Translations under genes and position numbers: made by a program
Origin: Acidiluteibacter sp963716125
GTDB lineage: Bacteria; Bacteroidota; Bacteroidia; Flavobacteriales_E; Vicingaceae
Direction of reading: 5' to 3'
Length of the DNA stretch: 64,000 bases
NCBI GenBank assembly: GCA_963716125.1
Contig: OY970294.1
Location: 496,001-560,000 of the forward strand
Shown here: in pieces, positions 28,148-37,044 of the stretch
How the letters are laid out: each line of letters opens with the position of its first letter
Numbering within the stretch: position 1 is the first letter of the stretch
Notes under the pieces: generated by a model
Told to the model about the DNA's origin: nothing
The model's input: only the letters and a program-made list of their open reading frames with translations
Databases searched by the model: none

Positions 28148-29625
28148 ATTCCCAGCTAGCTCCATCTTTACTATCTTTTATTTGGATGTCCATTTCTTTC
28201 AAACGATCTCTAATTTTATCCGCCATGACAAAATCTTTGTTTTCTTTGGCAGCAGCTCTAAATTCTAATATCATTTGCATAAGATTGTCTGATATATTGT
28301 GTGTGTCGTTTTCATTTTTCGCGCTATTTTCACTTTTCAAGCCTAAAATATCAAAAGTAAAAAGCTGCACTAATTCTTGAAACTGTTTTAAATCTTCTTG
28401 AGTTAAGGAAGCTTTTCCTTCCATCATCAAATTTATATGCTTCACAGCTTCAAATAGATGTGCAATGGCGATTGGTGAATTAAAATCATCATCCATTGCC
28501 TCATACAATTTTTCTTTTAATACATTTACCTCAAAACTTGACTGATTAGAAGCTTCCAATTTTGGTAACATTTCAATGGCTTTCATTAATCTTTTCAAGC
28601 CTTTTTCAGCAGCAATTAAAGCTTCATTGGAAAAATCTAAGGTACTTCTATAATGAGATTGAAGAATGAAAAACCGTATCGTCATAGGAGAATAAGCCTG
28701 ACTTAATTGATGATTTTCACCACTAAAAAGCTCGTGACAAAAAATACCATTTCCAAGTGATTTTCCCATTTTTTGTCCGTTAATAGTTACCATATTATTA
28801 TGCAACCAATAATTGGCAAAAGACTTTCCGGTGTTTGCTTCAGCTTGTGCTATTTCACATTCATGATGCGGAAAAGCATTTTCTAAACCTCCACCATGAA
28901 TATCAAAATTATCTCCTAAGTATTTTTGACTCATTACTGTACATTCTATGTGCCAGTCCAGGATAACCCATTCCCCAAGGAGATTTCCATTGCATTAAAT
29001 GACTTTCATCTGCTTTTTTCCACAATGCAAAATCAAGTGGATTGTTTTTTTCAGATTGAGCAGCTAAAGTTCTATTGGCAGCGCCTTCCATCATTTCCTC
29101 TATCTTTCTACCCGACAATTTACCATAATCATGTTCTTGGTCATAAGCAGTCACATTAAAATAAACAGAACCATTGACTTCATAAGCAAAACCTTTCTCA
29201 ATGAGTTCTTCGATAGTCTCTATTTGCTCTGGAATATGTCCTGAAGGTCGTGGTGATATATTTGCACGTAAAACATTTAGAGCATCCATGTCCCTAAAGT
29301 AGTTGTACATATATTTTTCAACTACTGCCATTGGATCCACTTTCTCTAAACGAGATTGTTTCGCAATTTTATCATCGCCCTGATCGGCATCATCTGTTAA
29401 ATGGCCTACATCAGTAATATTCTGAACATATTTAACTTGCGGATAAATATGATTTAAATATCTATAAATTAAATCGAAAGAAACATAAGATTTAGCATGA
29501 CCTAAGTGAGCATCCCCATAAACGGTAGGACCACAAACATATAATCCAATACTTTTAGGATTAATGGGAACAAATTCTTCTTTTTTTCTACTTAAGGTGT
29601 TGTAAAGACGAAGCTTGTTAGACAT
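28137..29625 (-). CDS. cysS: Cysteinyl-tRNA synthetase, one-base insertion
   Basis: The start at 29625 (MSNKLRLYNTLSRKKEEF) fits the family; an ORF reaches 29664. Class I motifs are present: zinc Cys in VCGPTVYGD, the HIGH box as HLGH, and the KMSKS box as KMGKSLGN. The frame breaks at about 28956. After GMGYPG one extra base turns the expected WHIECTVMSQKYLG into another frame, and removing it restores about 495 residues. The gene is essential, so an assembly error is likely. It charges tRNA-Cys in the cytoplasm. Confidence 0.93.
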
Positions 29626-29684
29626 GGAAAAATAATTTCTGTTAATGCTATTTATTCCTTGCAAAAGTAGGAATCAAAATACAA

Positions 29685-30548
29685 TTATTTATCAGTAATT
29701 ACGCCATCACCAATATATCTGCCTTTCTTGAAAATTTTAATTCTCACTACTAGCCCATTGCTGTCGTAATCGTACACTTTTCCTTCTATAAAACGGTAGT
29801 TTTTAAACTCCCCATCTTTAGATATTTGCATATTGGGATTATATAATTTGTAATAACCATTACCATCAAACCTTCCATCATTGGATTTATCTCCTGAACC
29901 AGCCTTTACATTAACACTTGGGGCGTCGCTTATTTGCTGATCTAATGGACTTTTCATAGGAGTCTTTGGTGCATATTCTGCATAAGAATTTTTATCCATG
30001 GTACCATTGTTGAACTTTCTAATGCTCATAATATCACCATTTTCATAATATTCTTTTACTTCGCCACTTTCTTGTCCATCGTTCCAACTACCAGTTAACT
30101 GCAATTGCCCGTTGTCATAATAGTAGTTTTGAGTGCCTTGTCTTCTTCCCGAAGGCTTAAAACTAAAGTCTTGTTGAATTTTTCCGTTGGGATGATACCT
30201 TTTAAAATCGCCTGTATTTTTAGTATTGGCCCATGTTCCTTCTTCTTGTAAGGTTCCATTTTCATAATATAACCTATACGGCCCATTTGGACGACCACCA
30301 ACTAAAGTGATTTGAGATTTTAATTCACCTGCTGGGTAATACATTGTCCAAAGACCTACTTTTCTGCCATCTTTATAAAGCCCTTCTTCTTTTGTTTTTC
30401 CTGAATTGTATTTGACAATCCATTGACCTTGTTTATAATTTGAGGCATCAACAACATTTACTTTTTCTCCATTAATGGTTTCAAATGTTTGAGATGAAAC
30501 CGTTATTGAAAATAATATGGATAAAAAGAGAAGAAGACAATTTTTCAT
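29685..30548 (-). CDS. MORN-like repeat protein, YwqK-antitoxin family, secreted
   Basis: A 287-residue protein with a signal peptide (LFLSILFSITVSSQ) and about seven repeats of the type GxWxxYYxNGxLxxxGxW, for example GLWTMYYPAGELKSQITL and YRLYYENGTLQEEGTW. Such MORN-2 repeats are annotated as YwqK-family antitoxin-like in Bacteroidota, though most are secreted proteins of unknown role. A different beta-rich end (residues 215-287) closes it. It sits 59 bases before the cysS ATG on the same strand. Confidence 0.8.
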   Translation of the reverse strand: MKNCLLLFLSILFSITVSSQTFETINGEKVNVVDASNYKQGQWIVKYNSGKTKEEGLYKDGRKVGLWTMYYPAGELKSQITLVGGRPNGPYRLYYENGTLQEEGTWANTKNTGDFKRYHPNGKIQQDFSFKPSGRRQGTQNYYYDNGQLQLTGSWNDGQESGEVKEYYENGDIMSIRKFNNGTMDKNSYAEYAPKTPMKSPLDQQISDAPSVNVKAGSGDKSNDGRFDGNGYYKLYNPNMQISKDGEFKNYRFIEGKVYDYDSNGLVVRIKIFKKGRYIGDGVITDK

Positions 30549-30591
30549 GATTGATAAAATTTTATAACATTAGTTTTCTCTACAGCAAAAC

Positions 30592-31527
30592 TTAATTAGA
30601 GAGTTGTTGGAGCATATCTACGGACATTTTTTCTAAATCGTATTTAATTTTCCAGTCCCAGTCTTTTTGAGCATAGGAATCATCAATGCTAGATGGCCAA
30701 CTTTCAGCGATTTGTTGCCTAAAATCGGGCTGATAAGTAATCTCAAATTCTGGAATAATTTTTTTAATTTCATTTGCTATTTCAGCAGGAGTAAAGCTAA
30801 TTCCACCTAAATTATAACTGCTCCAAATGGTTAATCGTTTTGGGTCTGCATGCATTAATTCTAATGTTGCCCTTATGGCATCTTCCATATACATCATAGG
30901 TAAAGCGGCATCTTCTTTAAGAAAACACTCATACGACTTACTTTTTAATGCTTGATGATAAATATCTACAGCATAATCAGTTGTGCCACCGCCTGGTAAT
31001 GTTTTATAACCTATTAATCCTGGATATCGAATGCTTCTAACATCAACTCCAAATTTATTATGATAGTATTCACACCATCTTTCACCTGCTAATTTACTAA
31101 TTCCATAAACCGTAGTTGGATCAGTAGTGGTATGCTGAGGTGTATTATCTCTAGGAGTATTTGGTCCAAAAACAGCAATTGAGCTCGGCCAAAAAATACG
31201 CTGAATGTGTTTGTCTTTTGCAAGATTTAATACATGAAATAAGCTATCCATGTTTAATTGCCAAGCAAATTCAATTTGTTTTTCTGCTGTAGCAGACAAT
31301 AAAGCAGCTAAATGATACACATCAGTTATTTGGTATTTCTTTACAATTTCAAACATTTTATCTTTATCCAAAGCATTTAAAATCTCAAACGGACCATCTG
31401 AATTTTCATCCATTTTTAAATCGGATGCAACAACATTTTGAGCCCCATATTGTGCTCTTAAATTAAAAACTAATTCTTGCCCTACTTGTCCTAAAGCTCC
31501 TATAACCAATATCTTTCTGTCTGCCAT
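30592..31527 (-). CDS. NAD-dependent L-threonine 3-dehydrogenase, SDR/epimerase type
   Basis: A 311-residue extended SDR with GALGQVGQEL (NAD-binding Gly motif), SDLKMDEN at the end of strand 2, HLAALLSATAE, WPSSIAVFGPNTP and the catalytic YGISKLAGERW. The combination SATAE, PGLIGY and TTDYAVDIYH matches the epimerase-like threonine dehydrogenases known from Flavobacterium and other Bacteroidota, which turn L-threonine into 2-amino-3-ketobutyrate for glycine formation. No kbl gene is adjacent. Confidence 0.88.
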   Translation of the reverse strand: MADRKILVIGALGQVGQELVFNLRAQYGAQNVVASDLKMDENSDGPFEILNALDKDKMFEIVKKYQITDVYHLAALLSATAEKQIEFAWQLNMDSLFHVLNLAKDKHIQRIFWPSSIAVFGPNTPRDNTPQHTTTDPTTVYGISKLAGERWCEYYHNKFGVDVRSIRYPGLIGYKTLPGGGTTDYAVDIYHQALKSKSYECFLKEDAALPMMYMEDAIRATLELMHADPKRLTIWSSYNLGGISFTPAEIANEIKKIIPEFEITYQPDFRQQIAESWPSSIDDSYAQKDWDWKIKYDLEKMSVDMLQQLSN

Positions 31528-31656
31528 TCTATTTTTTTATGCCAAAATTATAGATTTATAATTAGCTTATACGCAAATTATCAATTTATGTTTTCACAAT
31601 TATTTTTGCACTATTTTGCTAGGAATTCACAACTTTAATAAGTCATAAGGATTGGT

Positions 31657-31664
31657 TAATTTTG
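31657..31664 (+). promoter_or_regulatory. -7 promoter box TAATTTTG
   Basis: TAATTTTG fits TAnnTTTG and lies 15 bases before the first possible ATG (31679) of the sulfurtransferase gene. This makes an upstream TTG start at 31652 impossible for this transcript. Confidence 0.5.
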
Positions 31665-31678
31665 TAGTGTTTTTTTTA

Positions 31679-32743
31679 ATGATTTATACAATGACTCTGT
31701 TTAATAAATACGACAAAAAAATACTGAAAGAGAAATTGATGCAAGAAAGTTTTAAGCGCATCACCATTTCTTTTTACCGATATGTAATCATCAATTCTCC
31801 CAATGAATTAAGGGATGAGTTGTATGCTGAATGGGATAATCTCCAGGTTTTTGGAAGAATATATCTTGCTAAAGAAGGGATTAATGCCCAAATGAGCATT
31901 CCTGAGCATAACTGGGATGAGTTTATGCTCCGATTGCAAGCTAGAAAGTATTTTGAGAATATGCCCATCAAAAAGGCAGTTGAAGATGATGGAAAATCAT
32001 TTTACAAATTAAAAATAAAAGTTCGCAATAAAATAGTAGCAGATGGGCTTGATGATGGAACATTTGATGTTACCAACGTTGGTCGACATTTATCTGCAAA
32101 AGAATTCAATGAAGCGATGGCAGATCCCAATACCATATTGGTGGATATGCGCAATCATTATGAGAGTGAAATTGGCCATTTTGAAAATGCAATATGTCCT
32201 GATGTGGATACTTTTAAAGATGAATTACCTGAAGTAGAAAAAATTTTAGCGGGAAAGGAAGATAAAAAATTATTATTGTACTGCACAGGAGGGATTCGTT
32301 GTGAAAAAGCTTCGGCTTACTTTAAGCACAAGGGTTTTAAGGATGTAAATCAATTACATGGAGGTATTATTGATTACGCTCGCCAAATAGAAGCAGAGGG
32401 TTTGGAAAATAAATTCAAAGGCAAAAATTTTGTTTTTGATGAGCGTTTAGGCGAATCTATTTCTGATGAAATTATTTCTACCTGTCATCAATGTGGAGAC
32501 TTGTGTAATACTCATACTAATTGTGCCAATGATGATTGTCATTTACTTTTTATACAGTGTGACAAATGTGCCGAAAAAATGGAAGGATGTTGTACACCTG
32601 AATGCAAAGAAATTGCTAACTTGCCGATTGAAGAGCAGCGTGCGATGCGAAAGGGAAAAATTAAAGAAAATGCGCATGCAGTTTATAAAAGTAGGCTGCG
32701 ACCCAATTTAAAAAACGTTAATAATCAGAATAGGTTGAAATAA
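31679..32743 (+). CDS. trhO: tRNA uridine(34) hydroxylase / rhodanese-like protein TrhO
   Basis: I place the start at the ATG at 31679 or, equally likely, at 31691 (MTLFNKYDKK); the promoter box at 31657 excludes the longer TTG form. The N-terminal half has FYRYVIINSP, AKEGINAQMS and ADGLDDGTFD, the UPF0176 domain. The rhodanese domain at about residues 145-235 carries the catalytic loop LYCTGGIRCEKA. A Cys-rich tail (CHQCGDLCNTHTNC) probably binds zinc. TrhO makes 5-hydroxyuridine at tRNA position 34. About 350 residues. Confidence 0.9.
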   Translation: MIYTMTLFNKYDKKILKEKLMQESFKRITISFYRYVIINSPNELRDELYAEWDNLQVFGRIYLAKEGINAQMSIPEHNWDEFMLRLQARKYFENMPIKKAVEDDGKSFYKLKIKVRNKIVADGLDDGTFDVTNVGRHLSAKEFNEAMADPNTILVDMRNHYESEIGHFENAICPDVDTFKDELPEVEKILAGKEDKKLLLYCTGGIRCEKASAYFKHKGFKDVNQLHGGIIDYARQIEAEGLENKFKGKNFVFDERLGESISDEIISTCHQCGDLCNTHTNCANDDCHLLFIQCDKCAEKMEGCCTPECKEIANLPIEEQRAMRKGKIKENAHAVYKSRLRPNLKNVNNQNRLK

Positions 32744-32781
32744 TTTGACTATATTTCGTACCCAATAAAAACTTAAATATT

Positions 32782-33943
32782 ATGCCATTTTATCACAAAT
32801 TAGGAAAAATTCCGCATAAAAGACATACCACTTTTAAAAAACAAGATGGGAGTTTATATTATGAACAATTATTTGGTACTGAAGGATTTCACGGTATGTC
32901 GTCTTTGATGTACCATGTTCATAGACCTACTATGGTCAAAGAAATTTTAGGTGCTCAAAGATGCAATGCCAAATGTAGCGGTTGAAAAAAATATGAAAGC
33001 TCGCCGTTTATTAGGATTTGATGTCAAAGCCGAAGGAGACTATATAGACAGTAGAAAACCAATGATGGTTAATAATGATATTAATATTGTGCTAGCTGCT
33101 CCAAAAGAATCAACAAAAGATTATTTTTATAAAAATTCAGATTCTGATGAGGTAATTTTTATTCACAAAGGAAAAGGTAAGCTAAGAACTCATTTAGGAA
33201 ATATTGATTTTACATACGGCGATTATTTAGTTGTTCCAAGAGGAATGATTTATAAAATTGAATTTGATACAGAAGATAATAGATTATTAATTGTTGAGTC
33301 ATTTACTCCAATTTATTCACCCAAAAGATATAGAAATGAATTTGGTCAAATGCTTAGAACATTCTCCTTATTGTGAAAGAGATATTCGAACTCCTCAAGA
33401 TTTGGAAACACATGATGAGAAAGGAGACTTTTTAATTAAAATTAAAAAAGAAGGTATCATTTACGATTATGTATATGCTTCACATCCATTTGATGTAATA
33501 GGGTGGGATGGTTATAACTTTCCTTATGCGTCTTCCATTCATGATTTTGAACCCATTACAGGTAGAGTGCATCAACCACCACAGTTCATCAAACAGTTTG
33601 AAGGCACATGATTTTGTAATTTGCTCCTTCTGTCCAAGGATGTATGATTATCATCCTGAATCTATTCCTGCACCTTATAATCACAGTAATATAGATTCTG
33701 ATGAGGTTTTATATTATGTAGATGGTGATTTTATGAGTAGAAACGACATAGACGCAAGGTCAGATAACATTGCATCAAGGTGGAATGCCTCATGGGCCAC
33801 ATCCTGGTGCTTATGAAAGAAGTGTAGGTAAAAAAGAAACTGAAGAATTAGCCGTAATGATTGATACATTTAAACCTTTAAAATTAACCGAAGAAGCTTT
33901 GATGATTGATGATGGAAAGTATTATAAGAGTTGGATACATTGA
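32782..33943 (+). CDS. hmgA: Homogentisate 1,2-dioxygenase, several frameshifts
   Basis: Four overlapping frames join into one 385-residue homogentisate dioxygenase: MPFYHKLGKIPHKRHT at the start, HRPTMVKEILGA, YLVVPRGMIYKIEFD, PYASSIHDFEPITGRVHQ, VICSFCPRMYDYHPES, and GGMPHGPHPGAYERS near the C-terminus. Breaks lie near 32956 (+1), 33350-33353 (+1), a cluster at 33575-33610 (net +1) and 33757 (+1). The net length then gives exactly 386 codons. The enzyme opens the homogentisate ring in tyrosine breakdown. hppD, the preceding step, lies downstream beyond a four-helix-bundle gene. Conserved residues survive on both sides of each break, which favours sequence error over decay. Confidence 0.88.
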
Positions 33944-34072
33944 TGAATAGTTGAATTAGTGAATAAGTCAATGAGTGAATAATACAATGATTTAATATTA
34001 ATAGCTTGAGATTTATACGGCTAAATTGAGATAATGACATTAAGAAAAGAAAAATAAGCAATTGGGAAAGAC

Positions 34073-34094
34073 ATTAGAATTTAGACTTTAGAAG
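34073..34094. repeat. Left flank repeat of the four-helix-bundle gene
   Basis: ATTAGAATTTAGACTTTAGA is an inverted, imperfect match to the sequence just after the four-helix-bundle gene (34482-34513). The TTAGACTTTAGA core occurs again at 39382-39393. Confidence 0.55.
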
Positions 34095-34125
34095 TTTTTT
34101 TCACTGAAAAAGACAGTAATGTAAA

Positions 34126-34473
34126 ATGAACCACAGGTATAAAAATTTAAAAATTTGGGAATTGGGGATGGATATTACTGATGAAGTTTTTGATTTATTA
34201 AAAGAATTTCCTCAGGATGAAAAATACGGTCTTATTTCACAAATAAGTAGATGTTCAGTTTCAATACCAAGTAATATTGCAGAAGGTTCTGCAGGAACAG
34301 ATAAATCTTTCTCTAATTATTTAAGTATTGCATTGGGTTCTTCATTTGAATTAGAAACACAACTAATTATATCATTAAGAAGAAAATATATTTTAGAAGA
34401 TAAATTTAAAAAAGTAGAAAAAATGATTCAAGAATTTCAGAAAATGGCAATAGGCCTTAGAAAAAAATTATAG
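34126..34473 (+). CDS. Four-helix-bundle protein (S23/IVS-encoded protein family)
   Basis: A 115-residue helical protein with the family core YKNLKIWELGMDITDEVF, LISQISRCSVSIPSNIAEG and a conserved Ser-Asn block (NYLSIALGSSFELETQL). The family was first found in intervening sequences of 23S rRNA genes but is scattered widely as small solo genes in Bacteroidota; its function is unknown. Here it separates hmgA from hppD and is bracketed by a short inverted repeat, which suggests it arrived as a unit. Confidence 0.85.
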   Translation: MNHRYKNLKIWELGMDITDEVFDLLKEFPQDEKYGLISQISRCSVSIPSNIAEGSAGTDKSFSNYLSIALGSSFELETQLIISLRRKYILEDKFKKVEKMIQEFQKMAIGLRKKL

Positions 34474-34481
34474 TAATATTT

Positions 34482-34513
34482 CTAAGGTCTAAAGTCTAAT
34501 GTCTAAGTTCTTA
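34482..34513. repeat. Right flank repeat of the four-helix-bundle gene
   Basis: CTAAGGTCTAAAGTCTAATG and the bases after it are, on the opposite strand, similar to the left flank at 34073-34094, so the pair forms an imperfect inverted repeat around the gene. Confidence 0.55.
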
Positions 34514-34526
34514 TTAAATAAAAAAT

Positions 34527-35691
34527 ATGGAAAAGAAAGAAATTAAATCCGTTGAATACGGTCTAGAAAAAATTTTTGAAGGAGCGCAAGATTTCTTGCC
34601 TCTTATTAGGAACAGATTATGTAGAATTTTATGTTGGAAATGCAAAGCAGGCGGCTCACTTTTACAAGACTGCTTTTGGTTTTCAGTCGCATGCCTATAG
34701 AGGATTAGAAACTGGAAGTAAAGATTCTGTTTCTTATGTGTTAACTCAAGATAAAATCAAACTGATTTTAACGACTCCTTTGAGTTCTAAAAATCCTATC
34801 AATGAACATATTGTAAAACATGGAGATGGAGTAAAAGTAGTGGCGCTTTGGGTAGAAGATGCAAAAAAATCGTGGGAAGAAACTACTAAAAGAGGCGCTA
34901 AATCTTACATGGAGCCTACTGTAGAAAAAGATGAGCACGGTGAAGTTGTTCGTGCAGGAATCTATACTTATGGAGAGACGGTGCATATGTTTGTAGAGCG
35001 TAAAAACTATAAAGGACAATTTTTGCCTGGCTTCGTAAAATGGGAATCTGATTATAACCCTGCACCAACTGGTTTAAAATACATAGACCATATGGTAGGA
35101 AATGTAGGTTGGAATGAAATGAATACTTGGGTTAAATGGTATGAAGATGTGATGGGGTTTGTTAACTTTTTATCTTTTGATGACAAGCAAATCCACTCTG
35201 AGTATTCTGCTTTGATGAGTAAGGTAATGAGTAATGGAAATGGACGTATTAAGTTTCCAATCAACGAACCAGCTGAAGGTAAGAAGAAGTCTCAAATTGA
35301 AGAATATTTAGATTTTTATGAAGGCCCTGGAGTTCAACATATCGCTGTAGCTACTGATGATATTATTAAGACAGTGAGTGATTTGAAAAGCAGAGGTGTA
35401 GAGTTTTTATCTACTCCACCAGATGAATATTACAGAGCAGTACCTGGGCGTTTGGAATCTTTTAGTCATGAGTTGAAAGAAGATATAAAAACATTGATGG
35501 GACTCGGTATCATGATTGATGCTGATGAAGAAGGATATTTGCTACAAATATTTACAAAACCAATTGAAGATAGACCAACGCTTTTCTTTGAAATTATTCA
35601 AAGAATGGGTGCTAGAGGTTTTGGAGCAGGTAATTTCAAAGCTTTATTCCAATCAATTGAAAGAGAGCAAGAAAAAAGAGGAACTTTATAA
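34527..35691 (+). CDS. hppD: 4-hydroxyphenylpyruvate dioxygenase, one-base frameshift near the N-terminus
   Basis: The ATG at 34527 starts MEKKEIKSVEYGLEKIFEGA. After about 25 codons one extra base near 34595-34605 shifts the frame; downstream it reads LLGTDYVEFYVGNAKQAAHF to the end. Repaired length is about 387 residues, normal for HPPD. The three iron ligands are visible: His in YIDHMVGNV, His in VQHIAVATDD, Glu in FFEIIQRMG. It turns 4-hydroxyphenylpyruvate into homogentisate, the substrate of hmgA upstream. A terminator follows at 35711. Confidence 0.9.
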
Positions 35692-35710
35692 AAGCACTTT
35701 TCTTTAAAAT

Positions 35711-35743
35711 AAAAAGACTTCGAGAAATCGAGGTCTTTTTTTG
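35711..35743 (+). terminator. Intrinsic terminator after hppD
   Basis: A 13-bp stem AAAAAGACTTCGA / TCGAGGTCTTTTT (one G-U pair) with a GAAA loop is followed by further T. Confidence 0.85.
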
Positions 35744-35764
35744 TTTTAAGTTTATTAAATAAAA

Positions 35765-35796
35765 AAAAGACCGCAAAGTTTGCAGTCTTTTTTTGT
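35765..35796 (-). terminator. Intrinsic terminator of the DUF2853 gene
   Basis: The stem AAAAGACCGCAAA / TTTGCAGTCTTTT with one mismatch lies 18 bases after the stop at 35814 and gives a T-run on the minus strand. Confidence 0.75.
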
Positions 35797-35813
35797 TTAT
35801 TTTATAAATCTGA

Positions 35814-36155
35814 TTACTTATAAACAGATTCTTTTTTGAAATGCTTCGCCAATAAATAATAAACTACAACTCTGTACTTACTTTTATTAGATCTACCGTA
35901 TTTTTCAATAACAGCATCAATAGCTTTATCTAAATCTGCACTATCTTTTAATCCTAATTTTTTAATTAAGAAATTGTTTTTTACAGTAGCTAGTTCTTTT
36001 TCATCTGAACCTGAAACAGTAGCTGCATCAGCATTATAAATAGATGGGCCACAACCAATAGTTACTTTTGTTAAGAAATCCATGTCAGCTTTTTCGCCAC
36101 ATTTGTCTTTTAAATCTGCTGCATACTTTGCAATTAAATCGTCTCTTTTACTCAT
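35814..36155 (-). CDS. DUF2853-family protein
   Basis: A 113-residue soluble protein with the DUF2853 pattern: KRDDLIAKYAADLKDKCG at the N-terminus, FLTKVTIGCGPSIYNADAA in the middle and KYRVVVYYLLAKHF at the end. The function is unknown; the family is helical and frequent in Bacteroidota and Alphaproteobacteria. It has its own terminator and is divergent from the DUF2807 gene. Confidence 0.85.
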   Translation of the reverse strand: MSKRDDLIAKYAADLKDKCGEKADMDFLTKVTIGCGPSIYNADAATVSGSDEKELATVKNNFLIKKLGLKDSADLDKAIDAVIEKYGRSNKSKYRVVVYYLLAKHFKKESVYK

Positions 36156-36257
36156 GAGAATATATTTTTTTGGTTAAATAAATCGGTTACAAGGTACAAA
36201 TTTATAGATAGAAATGGAAAATATAATTCGATAGATTGACATACTTTAACGATTACA

Positions 36258-36269
36258 TCGTGTACACGA
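36258..36269. promoter_or_regulatory. 12-bp perfect palindrome upstream of the DUF2807 gene
   Basis: TCGTGTACACGA is perfectly palindromic and lies in the 170-base divergent spacer, 57 bases before the ATG at 36326. It could be an operator for either flanking gene. No regulator can be named. Confidence 0.35.
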
Positions 36270-36325
36270 CAATTTAATTTTTAAATTCACCAAAATTTTC
36301 TATCTTGTACATAAAATTCAGAAGT

Positions 36326-37033
36326 ATGAAAACCTATTTTTTACGATTTATTTCTATCAGTTTAATAGTATTTTTAACAGCATGTAGTTGTTTAAAGTCA
36401 ACTGGGCCAACTGTAGAGAAGCAGCTAAATATAGAAGCATTTACATCTATAAATTTGAGTAGTTCTGCCAAAGTAATATTGAGTCAAGGAAATGAGCAGA
36501 CTGTAAAAGTAAAAGCTCCACAAGATGTAATAGATCAGTTGAACACAAAAATTAGTGGAAACGAATGGGATATTGAATTAAATGAATGTATTGAGTATAA
36601 TTCTGAAATTCTTATTTACATCACTCTACCTGTTATTGAAGATTTGAGTATTCAAGGGTCTGGAAACATAGAAAGTGAAGGAGAATTAAAAACTGAAGAT
36701 TTAGAAATAGATATACAAGGTTCAGGAAGTATAAAATTGAATGTGGTAGCAGAAAGTATTGAGGTCGACATTCAAGGTTCTGGAAGCGTTTATTTAAATG
36801 GAAAATCTTCTGATTTAGAAGTAGATGTGCAAGGTTCAGGAGATTTAAAAGCCGCTAAATTATTGACCATGGAAGCAGATGTAAGCATCCAAGGATCAGG
36901 AGATGCAGAAGTGAATGTCAGCAAAAGTTTGGACGCTAGCATACAAGGCAGTGGAGATATTTTGTATTCAGGTAATCCTGAGGATATCAAAATTAGCAAT
37001 CAGGGCAGTGGAGAAGTAAAGAATGCAAGGTAA
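36326..37033 (+). CDS. DUF2807 (head-GIN-domain) lipoprotein
   Basis: The start at 36326 (MKTYFLRFISISLIVFLTAC) gives a lipoprotein signal; an ORF extends to 36305. The 235-residue protein has seven copies of a QGSG motif every 17-25 residues from about residue 108 (IQGSGNIESE, IQGSGSIKLN, IQGSGSVYLN, VQGSGDLKAA, IQGSGDAEVN, IQGSGDILYS, NQGSGEVKNA). This is the beta-helix of the DUF2807 family, placed in the outer membrane or periplasm, of unknown function. It converges with aspS after 11 bases. Confidence 0.85.
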   Translation: MKTYFLRFISISLIVFLTACSCLKSTGPTVEKQLNIEAFTSINLSSSAKVILSQGNEQTVKVKAPQDVIDQLNTKISGNEWDIELNECIEYNSEILIYITLPVIEDLSIQGSGNIESEGELKTEDLEIDIQGSGSIKLNVVAESIEVDIQGSGSVYLNGKSSDLEVDVQGSGDLKAAKLLTMEADVSIQGSGDAEVNVSKSLDASIQGSGDILYSGNPEDIKISNQGSGEVKNAR

Positions 37034-37044
37034 TCGCATTCAGT

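Noticed and set aside
24265..34610. True pseudogenes for polA, cysS, hmgA and hppD
   Set aside because: Conserved motifs continue directly across each break, and essential genes elsewhere in the window (rpsB) have the same kind of lesion, so errors in the sequence are more likely than gene loss.
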